Source of the DNA: Rhizobium sp. CB3090
GTDB lineage: Bacteria > Pseudomonadota > Alphaproteobacteria > Rhizobiales > Rhizobiaceae
DNA length: 64,000 nt
Direction of reading: 5' to 3'
Assembly: GCF_029714285.1 (NCBI RefSeq)
Contig: NZ_CP121662.1
Coordinates: 1,550,001 to 1,614,000 of the forward strand
Numbering within the stretch: the stretch's first letter is position 1; each line of letters opens with the position of its first letter. Below, piece after piece: positions 8,218-18,141 of this stretch. Under the pieces are notes generated by a model, which saw only the letters and a list, made by a program, of their open reading frames with translations, searched no databases and had not been told where the DNA came from. The translations under genes and the position numbers were made by a program.

Positions 8218-8380
8218 CGTCGCGGACCGTGAGCGAAGGCATGATCTTTCAGCAGCCATAGCGGAATATGACAGGCTGGCCGCGATCTATCCTTCGCTCG
8301 GCTACGAAATTCACGTCTTGCCGAAAGTGTCCGTCGAGAAGCGTGCAGATGCCGTGCTTTCCGTATTAGCTAACATCTAA
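8218..8380 (+). pseudogene. P-loop NTPase (AAA_28/NadR-like), 3' part beyond the transposon
   Basis: The remaining 54 codons of the split ATPase. Read with the ATATA duplication it gives YVADRERRHDLSAAIAEYD and then SLGYEIHVLPKVSVEKRADAVL before a TAA at 8378-8380. The ending (lid-like Arg-rich helix and a VLPKVSVEKRADAVL tail) is typical of these short ATPases. It has no start of its own. The exact in-frame fit with the 5' fragment shows that nothing other than the insertion damaged the gene. Confidence 0.87.
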
Positions 8381-8396
8381 CCGTCCTCGGCGTCGT

Positions 8397-8639
8397 TCAG
8401 TCCCAGAAAAAGGATTTTCCCGCCTCGGCCATCGCTTCCCGACGGGTCAGGCCGATGTCGCGCAGCTCGTCATCGGTCAGATGGCGCAAAGTCCAGCGGC
8501 TTTCCCGTTTCTGCAACCAAACTGCAAAAGCATCAAAAAGGCGCCGCGCCAAGCGCGATATCGGCATGAAGGCGCGTGGCGCCTCTCCACCACTCACTAT
8601 GGCGGTCTTGCTGAGTTCAGTTGTATCTATTGTATCCAT
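8397..8639 (-). CDS. DUF1127 small protein
   Basis: An 80-residue protein with a C-terminal DUF1127 domain (WTLRHLTDDELRDIGLTRREA), a short Arg-rich helical module common in alphaproteobacteria. Small DUF1127 proteins have been linked to phosphate/carbon metabolism and RNA turnover in Agrobacterium and Rhodobacter; the function of this longer version is unknown. The ATG at 8639 is chosen over an upstream TTG at 8663. It is divergent from a MocR-type regulator across about 100 bp that contain repeated ACAAATTG boxes, so it is a likely regulatory target. Confidence 0.85.
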   Translation of the reverse strand: MDTIDTTELSKTAIVSGGEAPRAFMPISRLARRLFDAFAVWLQKRESRWTLRHLTDDELRDIGLTRREAMAEAGKSFFWD

Positions 8640-8687
8640 TTCTTGCTCGCTTGATCGTGACAATCGAAATGTATCGAGCCAAACGAC

Positions 8688-8754
8688 ACAAATTGACTCA
8701 TAATATTGACTCTATTCGCGAAGCAATCTAACAAATTGTCATTATGACAAATTG
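8688..8754. promoter_or_regulatory. Candidate MocR operator: three ACAAATTG boxes and a palindrome over the start codon
   Basis: ACAAATTG occurs at 8688-8695, 8731-8738 and 8747-8754. The last two lie in a near-perfect 23-bp palindrome (8732-8754) with core TTGTCATTATGACAA, whose right half contains the ATG of the regulator gene (8744). ATTGACTC is also repeated at 8692-8699 and 8705-8712. MocR-type regulators often bind direct repeats in the divergent intergenic region, so autoregulation and control of the DUF1127 gene are plausible. Confidence 0.55.
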
Positions 8755-10162
8755 GCTACCCGACATATCCAGCGGAACCGGTCCGGTTTACATCCGTGTC
8801 GCCGACAGCATCGAGAATGCAATTACGCATGGCGTGCTGCCGCCGGGCACGAAGCTGCCGCCGCAACGCAATCTCGCCTACGATATCGGGGTGACGATCG
8901 GCACGGTCAGCCGCGCCTATGCGCTCGTACATGAGCGCGGCCTTGTGGCAGGTGAAGTCGGGCGTGGCACCTATGTGCTTGAGCGCGCCAACGGCAAACA
9001 GATCGAGCCCGTGGATCCGATTACGCAGGCGCTCGCCGGCACCCGCGGTCTTGAGGTCCCCGGCGACAAAATCCGTTTCGATACGACAGCGGCGCCGGAT
9101 ATCGGCCAGGGCGAGATCATCGGCCAGCTCTTCGCCGATATCAGCCGCGATCATCCGACTGAGATTTCCTCTTATTCGCGAAACTTCCCGGCGAACTGGT
9201 TTCGCGCCGGCCAGGTCTGGCTTGCCCGTAACGGCTGGCAGCCGGCGATCGAAACGATCGTGCCGACACTCGGCGCTCACGCCGCCGCCATCGCCGTCAT
9301 CTCCGCCGTCACCTCGCCGGGCGATAAGATCGTCTTCGAGAACCTGACCTATACGCAGGTCAGCCGCGCCACCCGCCTTCTCGGTCGCCGTTCCATCCTG
9401 GTGGACTCCGATGAGCACGGCATTATCCCTGACGATTTCGAACGGCTTTGTCAGCAGCAACACCCGCGCCTGGCGTTCCTGATGCCGACGGCACACAATC
9501 CGACGTTGGTGACCATGCCGGAGGCGCGCCGCCGGGCCATTGCCGCCATAGCGCGCCGCCATAGCGTCTGGCTGATCGAAGACGATCTCTATGGCGGCAT
9601 GACCGAAGATCCGAATCCGCTGATGGCGGACATTGCACCGGAGCGCACGTTCCTCGTCAGTGGCCTGTCAAAATCGGTAACTGCCGGCGTGCGCGGCGGC
9701 TGGGTTGCCTGCCCGCAGCATTTCGCCCAACGCATCAAGGTCACCCACAAGATGACGACCGGCGGCTTGCCCTTCATCCTGGCTGAAACCTGTGCCCGAC
9801 TGGTGCTTAGCGGCCACGCGATGGCGCTGCGGCGTCAGGCGGTCGAGGAAATTCGCGCCCGTGAACAATTGGCGCGGGAAAAGCTGTCGGGCTTCGAATT
9901 CACCTCGCATCCGCATGTCCCCTTCCTATGGCTGAAACTGCCCGAACCCTGGCTTTCGGGTACGTTCAAGAATGCCGCCCTTGCCGAGGGCGTCCTCGTC
10001 GACGACGAGGACGAGTTCAAGGCCGCCCGCACGGACAAGGCCTATCACCGCGTCCGCATCGCCTTTTCATCACCACAACGCCGCGACGAGGTCGCGAGCG
10101 GCTTCATGACGTTACGTCACCTGCTGGAAAATGGGTCCGCGAGCTATGACAGCCACATATGA
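8744..10162 (+). CDS. MocR/PdxR-family regulator (GntR helix-turn-helix fused to aminotransferase domain)
   Basis: A 472-residue fusion. Residues 15-80 form a GntR winged helix (VYIRVADSIENAITHGVLPPGTKLPPQ split by the usual PQRNLAYDIGVTIGTVSRAY). Residues about 110-460 resemble a fold-type I aminotransferase, with the PLP-lysine Lys310 in VSGLSKSVTAGVRGGW and the LIEDDLYGG block. Such proteins are PLP-sensing transcription factors rather than enzymes, controlling vitamin B6, taurine, GABA or similar pathways. The effector is not predictable here. It starts inside its own candidate operator and is divergent from the DUF1127 gene. Confidence 0.92.
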   Translation: MTNWLPDISSGTGPVYIRVADSIENAITHGVLPPGTKLPPQRNLAYDIGVTIGTVSRAYALVHERGLVAGEVGRGTYVLERANGKQIEPVDPITQALAGTRGLEVPGDKIRFDTTAAPDIGQGEIIGQLFADISRDHPTEISSYSRNFPANWFRAGQVWLARNGWQPAIETIVPTLGAHAAAIAVISAVTSPGDKIVFENLTYTQVSRATRLLGRRSILVDSDEHGIIPDDFERLCQQQHPRLAFLMPTAHNPTLVTMPEARRRAIAAIARRHSVWLIEDDLYGGMTEDPNPLMADIAPERTFLVSGLSKSVTAGVRGGWVACPQHFAQRIKVTHKMTTGGLPFILAETCARLVLSGHAMALRRQAVEEIRAREQLAREKLSGFEFTSHPHVPFLWLKLPEPWLSGTFKNAALAEGVLVDDEDEFKAARTDKAYHRVRIAFSSPQRRDEVASGFMTLRHLLENGSASYDSHI

Positions 10163-10315
10163 GGGCTGACGGCCGATTATGACGTCACTGTTGCAGTTTC
10201 GCTTCAGTTTTTGCGAAATGCACTGTCATATACTCTAGCCTACTTTACCTCGACCTTAAGGATGCTACCACTTGGTTAACGACTGAGAATCGGTTGCCAT
10301 CTGGGGGTTGGGTGC

Positions 10316-10933
10316 ATGGCTTTTGACGCTATTTCTAGGGGCCGTTTTTGGACACGTGCGCTCACCGCTTTGGTGATGATTGGTTCGGCTAGTGTCGCTG
10401 AATCCGCTGCCGCCGCAGACATTGCGGGCACAAAAGCAGCCACGGAAACCAAGATATTCGATGAACTTCGCTTCGGCGCCAGCGGCTCCATCCAGACCGG
10501 GCATGACCATGAAGCCGGCGTCTTTCCGGAAGTCGAAGTGCTGTTCAATCCCTTCGGCTACAATCCGACAGACGATTGGAAAGATCAGCTCTTGCGCCCG
10601 CGCATTCACTTGGGCACCTCGATCGGCACCACCGATACAGCAGCGACGCAAGTCTTTACCGGCCTGTCTTGGACACTCACTCATAGCAACGGCATCTTCA
10701 CGGAAGCCGGTTTCGGCGGCACCGTGCATACCGGCAATCTCGACGATTGGACCAAAGATGGCCCAATGCTCGGCTGTCGCCTGCTTTTCCACGAATATGC
10801 TGGGGTCGGCTATAATTTCGACAGTCACTGGAGCCTGATGGCGCAGGTGGCGCATTCCTCGCACGCCAATCTCTGCGATGGGCCGAATGCCGGTATGACT
10901 CGTGCCGGCCTTCTGGTGGGCTACAAGTTCTGA
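10316..10933 (+). CDS. Acyloxyacyl hydrolase, PagL-like lipid A 3-O-deacylase
   Basis: A 205-residue protein with an N-terminal signal peptide (ALTALVMIGSASVAESAAAAD) and a small outer-membrane beta-barrel pattern. PagL enzymes remove the 3-O-linked acyl chain of lipid A at the outer membrane. The family active-site motif H-x-S is present in AQVAHSSHANLC, and the protein ends in a hydrophobic-aromatic LVGYKF as outer membrane barrels do. I cannot point to the acidic triad member with certainty. It stands alone between the MocR gene and the convergent nitrilase gene. Rhizobial lipid A is known to be 3-O-deacylated. Confidence 0.8.
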   Translation: MAFDAISRGRFWTRALTALVMIGSASVAESAAAADIAGTKAATETKIFDELRFGASGSIQTGHDHEAGVFPEVEVLFNPFGYNPTDDWKDQLLRPRIHLGTSIGTTDTAATQVFTGLSWTLTHSNGIFTEAGFGGTVHTGNLDDWTKDGPMLGCRLLFHEYAGVGYNFDSHWSLMAQVAHSSHANLCDGPNAGMTRAGLLVGYKF

Positions 10934-11088
10934 TGATCTGAGAGCGGCAACAAATAGCTGCTTGTTTGACACAAGCTTCAGCCTGCCAATCAACGAGATC
11001 GTAGAGCGCAAGATGCACCTTGGCGCCGCCAATATCACCAGCAAGGATGATCGTTTCCCCTCTGTCGGCGCAGCTTGCGCAATGATGC

Positions 11089-12078
11089 TCACAGCGCCTC
11101 GTCTGCACCCGGGTGCTTGCGGGTCGAGGTATCGGAGAACCTAGCGTCCATCGGTGAAAGGCCTTGTGGATTAGGCCGCGTCAGAACGCCGTAAAGCTCC
11201 GGGCGACGGCCGCGAATCCAGCGCTGCCCCGTGCATTTGTCGAGCAAAGCGAGATCTATTTCGGTGCTCACGATCGCGTCGGCGGCCTGCCAGGTCTCAA
11301 CCAAAATCCGGCCATAGGGATCGAGGATCATGGCATTGCCTGTGCGCACTTCATCCTCGTCTTGGCCGACGCCATTGCTAAACACCAAAAACATCCCGTT
11401 GTCATGAGCGCGAGACGGCAACCAGCGCATGAACCACTCGCGACCATTCGGACCACGAATTTCGGCTTCGATCGCTTCCGGGTCTTCATGCCGGCGGGTC
11501 CATTTCTCGACGGGAATTCGCTTCATGCCGTGCGGGCTGACGGAATAGCCGCCGCCGGCCTGATGCGGCGCGATCAGCATTTCTGCGCCAAGCAGGGCGT
11601 TTGCCCGCGCGTTCTCGATCAGATTGTTGTCCCAGCAGATCAGAATGCCGGCGCGGACACCCCAAGGCGTATCGAAAACCGTGAAGGCATTGCCGCTGGA
11701 GATGAGACGATGCTCCCAGGCATGGAGTTTGCGATGGCAGTGAATCTGCCCATCCGGTATGCAAACGGCATAGCTGTTGTATAGAGATTGATCGCCGGCC
11801 AGCTCCAAGAATCCCGCGCCGATCGCGATCCCCTTCTCGCGTGCCAGGGCAGCAAGATAGGAAATCGACGGGCCTGAAAGCGGTTCGGCAAGTGCATACA
11901 GGCCCTCTTGATCCATCTTGGGAACATGCCAGTATCCGGTGATGCACATCTCCGGGAACGCGACGAACTGGCTGCCTGCAAGAACTGCCTCGTTCGTGAA
12001 ATGCGTGATCCGTGCAAGGTTGTAGGCCTTGTCGCTGGCTTTGTGCTGAAACTGCACGGAAGAAACCTTGAACGTCAT
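11089..12078 (-). CDS. Carbon-nitrogen hydrolase (nitrilase superfamily)
   Basis: A 329-residue cytoplasmic amidase/nitrilase-like enzyme. The catalytic triad is visible: Glu43 in FPEMCITGY, Lys117 in CHRKLHAWEH and Cys148 in LICWDNN. The substrate cannot be deduced; N-carbamoylputrescine amidase, aliphatic amidase and omega-amidase are possible. It is divergent from a LysR regulator (start 12187) with 108 bp between them, the classical arrangement in which the LysR protein controls the neighbouring enzyme gene. Confidence 0.9.
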   Translation of the reverse strand: MTFKVSSVQFQHKASDKAYNLARITHFTNEAVLAGSQFVAFPEMCITGYWHVPKMDQEGLYALAEPLSGPSISYLAALAREKGIAIGAGFLELAGDQSLYNSYAVCIPDGQIHCHRKLHAWEHRLISSGNAFTVFDTPWGVRAGILICWDNNLIENARANALLGAEMLIAPHQAGGGYSVSPHGMKRIPVEKWTRRHEDPEAIEAEIRGPNGREWFMRWLPSRAHDNGMFLVFSNGVGQDEDEVRTGNAMILDPYGRILVETWQAADAIVSTEIDLALLDKCTGQRWIRGRRPELYGVLTRPNPQGLSPMDARFSDTSTRKHPGADEAL

Positions 12079-12186
12079 GACCGATGCCCCTGATGACTTG
12101 TGGCGATGAAATGCTTCATGATGATTTGACCGTGCCGGTACCCTTTTGTAAAATGAAACTTTCGATCAAAAATATTCGGAAATGGA

Positions 12187-13095
12187 ATGGAAATTAAACT
12201 GCTACGATCTTTCATCGAGCTGGCCGATGCGGGTCACTACGGCAAGACCGCAGCGAAGTTGTTCATCACGCAATCGACGCTGTCCAAGCAAATACAGGCG
12301 CTGGAAGAAACCGTTGGAGGAGCACTGTTCGAGCGCGGGCGGCATGGCGCGATATTGACGCCATTGGGGATGCTGCTAAAGCGGGAAGCGCGGTCGCTCC
12401 TGCGCCTTAGCGAGGATATCGATGTCAAGATGCGCCGAGCCAATGCCGGGCTGACAGGGCAGCTAGACATTGGATTCGGCGTTTCGACGCTCATCATCGC
12501 GCCCGAACTGATCGCTGGATTTCGTGCGACGATACCGGACAGCCAGATCACGCTTAATGATTTACCGTCACGAGAACAGCATCAGCGTTTAATGACTGGC
12601 CGGCTCGACGTCGGTTTTTGCCGAGCGCCGGAGGAAGACGGCGAGTTGTCTTTCATGCCGCTCATTGAGGAGCAACTGGCATTGGTGCTCCCCCGCGAGG
12701 TGGAGTTTCCTACTCCGGATCGAGTATCGACATTGAACCGCCTTGGTTTTGTTGCGCTCTCCCCGTCTAGCGGGCCGGGGTTGGATGGGCAGGTCAGCCG
12801 CTGGTGTACAGCGAGCGGCTTCAAGCCGCGTATCGTTCAACACGCCGAAGATATTCTGACCGTGCATGCCGTGGTGGCTGCCGGGCTGGGAGCGGCATTT
12901 TTACCATGGCGCGGCGTCAATGCTTTGTCCGGTCGCACCCATCAGCAACCTCTCTCCGGTGTGGAATCGAGTTGGCCCGTTGGCCTTTGCTGGCACGAAA
13001 AACAAGCAACTCCTTTATTGAGCCGATTTGTAGACTATGTATCGAAACGTCGGCGAGGAGACACTTCCCTGGACGACCAGCAGGAACAGTTCTAG
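12187..13095 (+). CDS. LysR-family transcriptional regulator
   Basis: 302 residues. The N-terminal winged helix-turn-helix is clear (LLRSFIELADAGHYGKTAA, ITQSTLSKQIQALEE, ALFERGRHGAILTPLG), followed by a periplasmic-binding-protein-like effector domain from about residue 90. It lies divergent from the nitrilase gene and probably regulates it in response to a substrate or product of that enzyme. The intergenic region 12079-12186 is AT-rich near the lysR start and should contain the T-N11-A type sites; I did not single one out with confidence. Confidence 0.94.
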   Translation: MEIKLLRSFIELADAGHYGKTAAKLFITQSTLSKQIQALEETVGGALFERGRHGAILTPLGMLLKREARSLLRLSEDIDVKMRRANAGLTGQLDIGFGVSTLIIAPELIAGFRATIPDSQITLNDLPSREQHQRLMTGRLDVGFCRAPEEDGELSFMPLIEEQLALVLPREVEFPTPDRVSTLNRLGFVALSPSSGPGLDGQVSRWCTASGFKPRIVQHAEDILTVHAVVAAGLGAAFLPWRGVNALSGRTHQQPLSGVESSWPVGLCWHEKQATPLLSRFVDYVSKRRRGDTSLDDQQEQF

Positions 13096-13141
13096 CAAAC
13101 GCCCGGTCGTAAATAGTGGCTGTTGTGAACGCGGTCATTTT

Positions 13142-13157
13142 CCTGTCGCACGACAGG
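13142..13157. repeat. Short palindrome between lysR and purL
   Basis: CCTGTCGCACGACAGG forms a 6-7 bp stem with a very short loop (or a near-perfect DNA palindrome) 91 bp upstream of purL and 47 bp after the lysR stop. No T-run follows, so it is a weak terminator; it could equally be a protein-binding site in the purL leader. Confidence 0.35.
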
Positions 13158-13190
13158 TTCACATGCGCTAAAGAGACCTCGATCCCCTGA

Positions 13191-15464
<2,274 letters not shown>

Positions 15465-15481
15465 CGTGAGGTAAATCACTA

Positions 15482-15715
15482 ATGCCAATGAATCCCGGCG
15501 ATATTGAAGACATGATCAAGGCCGGCATTCCCGGCGCCAAGGTGACGATTCGCGACCTGGCCGGGGATGGCGACCACTATGCGGCCGAAGTCGTGGCCGA
15601 AGCCTTCCGCGGCAAGAGCCGCGTACAGCAACACCAGATGGTCTATGACGCGCTTAAGGGGAATATGGGCGGCGTGCTGCATGCCCTGGCGCTACAGACA
15701 TCAGCGCCCGACTGA
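15482..15715 (+). CDS. bolA: BolA family protein
   Basis: A 77-residue BolA/YrbA-type protein: IKAGIPGAKVTIRDLAGDGDHY and the conserved VQQHQMVYDALK with a final HALALQT. BolA proteins pair with CGFS monothiol glutaredoxins to bind a [2Fe-2S] cluster and act in Fe-S trafficking and iron sensing. A CGFS glutaredoxin (grxD) lies 2 kb downstream, on the same strand. bolA is 17 bp from purL and probably transcribed with it. Its last 15 bp overlap the 3' end of the convergent hydrolase gene. Confidence 0.93.
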   Translation: MPMNPGDIEDMIKAGIPGAKVTIRDLAGDGDHYAAEVVAEAFRGKSRVQQHQMVYDALKGNMGGVLHALALQTSAPD

Positions 15716-16906
15716 GGAAAGCCGGGCGTTTTCATCGTCATTGCCGGCTCCGAAAGTCAGATCCGGCATATTGGCCTGAGTGAATGTTGCAAAGCTCGAA
15801 GCCGGCAGCGGGCTGGCCGTCAAAAGCGTGAAGTCGAAGGGAGCTCGGACATCCGGTCCGAGCACATATTGCCTGTGCACGCGCAGGAAATCCCGCCTGA
15901 TCTTGGCATAATGCTGCGCCGTCAGCATCTTCTTGAAGCGAACGAATATGATTGTGGGCTGCGCTTCCTCCGCATGTCCGCAGACAGCAGCGACCTTCGC
16001 CTTGTAGAAATGAATCGCATCAGTCAGGCAGTGGACGTCGAGCCAAAATATCTCCTGGCAGCGGGCCAATAGGCCAACGCGCGAGCGCAGCACAGCGGCG
16101 GGCCGCAGCAATGCACATTGCAGGATCGCACTGCCGAGCGTCGTGAACACGACGCGTTTGCCTTGAAACAGTTCAGGTTCCCGTTCGAGCAGCAGTCCGA
16201 TCACGTGGGCGGCGACGCTCGAGCCCATGCTGTGGGACGAAATCACATATTCGTCGGCCGGTTCGTCAAGCGCCTGGCGAGCGCTGATGGCGCAGGCTTC
16301 GATCCACTGCTCGGCACCGATACCGTTCAATCCCGCCATGGCGACGGCCATTTCCCAGTCGGCAAAGAGGTGCAACGTATGCAGCCTCTCGGCCTGCGGC
16401 AGGAAGACATAAATGAAGAAGCCCACCGCCAGGGCGATGCTGCCGATATGGCTCCAGGAGGGAAGACCGAACGCAAAGGGTGAGAGAGCGATGGTGAGGC
16501 CGATGAGCAGCCCGACCAGCATCAGCAGGAACGGAAAGATGAAGAATAGGCCGAACCGCCAGGCATGCCGGAAATAGCCCGTCAGACCGCCTGACAATGC
16601 GACTTTTGTAGCGGCGAGGTAACCCTGGCCCAACCGCACGGAAAAGAGCCTGCCATTCAATTTGGCGACCAGATCATTGTGGTCGAGGATATGAACGCGG
16701 CTCCGGGTTTCCCAATCCGCTCCCCTTGCATCGACGTCGAAATACGGCGCCCTGCCGAAATTTCGAAGCGTATCGACGGCCACCGAAAAATCCCATGCAG
16801 CAGCACTTTGCTTGGCGGATCGCTCGTAGCGCGCCCTATGCGCTGTCGCATCCAACGGTTCGAAGCCGGGGAAGTGGAGGACCACCCTCTTCTTTATGCT
16901 ATTCAT
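15701..16906 (-). CDS. Membrane-associated alpha/beta-hydrolase-like protein, function unknown
   Basis: 401 residues from the ATG at 16906; an in-frame upstream ATG at 16972 would add 22 residues. The first part reads VVLHFPGFEPLDATAHRARYERSA. Two adjacent hydrophobic segments follow (FGLFFIFPFLLMLVGLLIGL and an IGSIALAVGFFIYVFLP stretch), then ISSHSMGSSVAAHVIGLLLE, which resembles the lipase nucleophile elbow. This suggests an inner-membrane esterase or lipase, but I do not recognise the family. It is convergent with bolA, overlapping it by 15 bp. Confidence 0.75.
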   Translation of the reverse strand: MNSIKKRVVLHFPGFEPLDATAHRARYERSAKQSAAAWDFSVAVDTLRNFGRAPYFDVDARGADWETRSRVHILDHNDLVAKLNGRLFSVRLGQGYLAATKVALSGGLTGYFRHAWRFGLFFIFPFLLMLVGLLIGLTIALSPFAFGLPSWSHIGSIALAVGFFIYVFLPQAERLHTLHLFADWEMAVAMAGLNGIGAEQWIEACAISARQALDEPADEYVISSHSMGSSVAAHVIGLLLEREPELFQGKRVVFTTLGSAILQCALLRPAAVLRSRVGLLARCQEIFWLDVHCLTDAIHFYKAKVAAVCGHAEEAQPTIIFVRFKKMLTAQHYAKIRRDFLRVHRQYVLGPDVRAPFDFTLLTASPLPASSFATFTQANMPDLTFGAGNDDENARLSSVGR

Positions 16907-17033
16907 ATTGTTCTTAATTCCCGGCGAGTTACACAGGATGCCGTCAACACCATGACCTGTCGGCTTTTTCATGGCAGCCTATCGTGAAAGCTATGCGCGA
17001 GGTTCCCACGATATGGTTAAGGAATCCCCGATA

Positions 17034-17333
17034 TCAGCAATCGCTGCCGGCATAGGGCGAAAGGTCGGCGCAGGAATCGCGCGACGGAGCGGTCATGATC
17101 TTCTGAACGGTCGCGGATTGGACCTGCGGCACTGCCGTTGTGGATGCGCGATAACCGAAAGCAATGCTGAGAATCAGAACGATGATGCTGACCGTGATGG
17201 CGCTGTTCAGTATCGATGCTCTGGGGGTGCGAACATGCTCGTAATATTCCCGTTCGCCCTCACTCGTCTCACAGGCGCCATAAAATTCGCGCTCTTCGCC
17301 AACCTGGCCGTCGGAATAGTGATGATGGCTCAT
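17034..17333 (-). CDS. Small single-pass membrane protein, function unknown
   Basis: A 99-residue protein from the ATG at 17333, chosen because GAGGGAG precedes it at a suitable distance. The N-terminal half is very polar and rich in His, Glu and Tyr (SHHHYSDGQVGEERE; GEREYYEHVRTPR), followed by one membrane segment (ITVSIIVLILSIAFGY) and a short tail with two Cys. I do not recognise it. It probably faces the cytoplasm with its acidic N-terminus. Confidence 0.6.
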   Translation of the reverse strand: MSHHHYSDGQVGEEREFYGACETSEGEREYYEHVRTPRASILNSAITVSIIVLILSIAFGYRASTTAVPQVQSATVQKIMTAPSRDSCADLSPYAGSDC

Positions 17334-17707
17334 GGTACCCACTCCCTCAAAAATGCATGCAATAAAAGGGACTGGTACACGCCACGCCGCCTTCACCGGC
17401 ATGAATCAACGTTTCCCGCCCCCGGCAAAAATGGGCCGGCGGCACGATACTAAGCGTCCCTTGTTTATTGCTATGTGTGTTGTTCAGCTTCCACGTTGAA
17501 GGTGCGATTTCAAAACGCACTGTTCAAAAAAACTCGCTAATTTCCGCATTGCGCCATCATTCGGAACCATTGTTGCGCGAAAGCCCATTCATGCGATGAA
17601 AAACATCTCGTGTGCATGATTGCGGCTGGAAATAGAACGTTCACCTTGCTATTTAGGGATAAGATTTGAAGCTGCGGACCTTGAACCCGCATGTGAAAGG
17701 ACGAGAT
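17334..17707. other. 374-bp intergenic region upstream of grxD
   Basis: I see no gene. It has a GTGCG...CGCAC hairpin near 17500-17520 and AT-rich stretches close to grxD (ATTTAGGGATAAGATTTG around 17650), which may be the grxD promoter. The leader just before grxD contains the ribosome binding site AAAGGACGAG. Confidence 0.4.
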
Positions 17708-18043
17708 ATGAGCGGCATTAACGAATTCATCGACAACGAAGTGAAGAATAACGACGTCGTTCTCTTCATGAAGGGCACTCCGCAGTTCCCGCAGTGTGGT
17801 TTCTCGGGCCAGGTGGTCCAGATCCTCGACTATATCGGCGTCGACTATAAGGGCATCAATGTTCTGGCCGATTCGGAAATTCGCCAGGGCATCAAGGATT
17901 ATTCCAATTGGCCCACCATCCCGCAGCTCTATGTGAAGGGCGAATTCATCGGCGGTTGTGACATCGTGCGCGAAATGTTCCAGGCGGGCGAGTTGCAGCA
18001 ACATCTTCAGGAAAACGGCATCAGCGTACGCGGCGCCGCCTGA
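17708..18043 (+). CDS. grxD: Monothiol glutaredoxin Grx4/GrxD
   Basis: 111 residues from the ATG at 17708 with AAAGGACGAG upstream. The CGFS active site is present ([14 protein letters not shown]), along with the KGTP and [19 protein letters not shown] glutathione-binding blocks. CGFS glutaredoxins carry a glutathione-ligated [2Fe-2S] cluster for transfer to targets and to BolA. bolA lies upstream on the same strand; in many alphaproteobacteria the two are direct neighbours, so the two minus-strand genes between them look like an insertion. Confidence 0.96.
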   Translation: MSGINEFIDNEVKNNDVVLFMKGTPQFPQCGFSGQVVQILDYIGVDYKGINVLADSEIRQGIKDYSNWPTIPQLYVKGEFIGGCDIVREMFQAGELQQHLQENGISVRGAA

Positions 18044-18092
18044 CCGGTCACCGGGCTCTTCCGTCCGGTTTCCATAGTCCAATTCAGTTGAT

Positions 18093-18118
18093 AAGGCGCT
18101 GCCGCCGGGCAGCGCCTT
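18093..18118 (+). terminator. Strong hairpin after grxD
   Basis: AAGGCGCTGCC and GGCAGCGCCTT are perfect 11-bp arms around the tetraloop GCCG. The following bases (GATATGTTTATG) are only partly T-rich, so termination may be incomplete before the MFS genes. Confidence 0.65.
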
Positions 18119-18141
18119 GATATGTTTATGGGAATTAAACC

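Noticed and set aside
13142..13157. Purine riboswitch or purine repressor operator upstream of purL
   Set aside because: Only a short palindrome is present; no aptamer core, and the purC upstream region lacks the same element. A shared GCGCTAA before both genes (386-392, 13165-13171) is too short to interpret.
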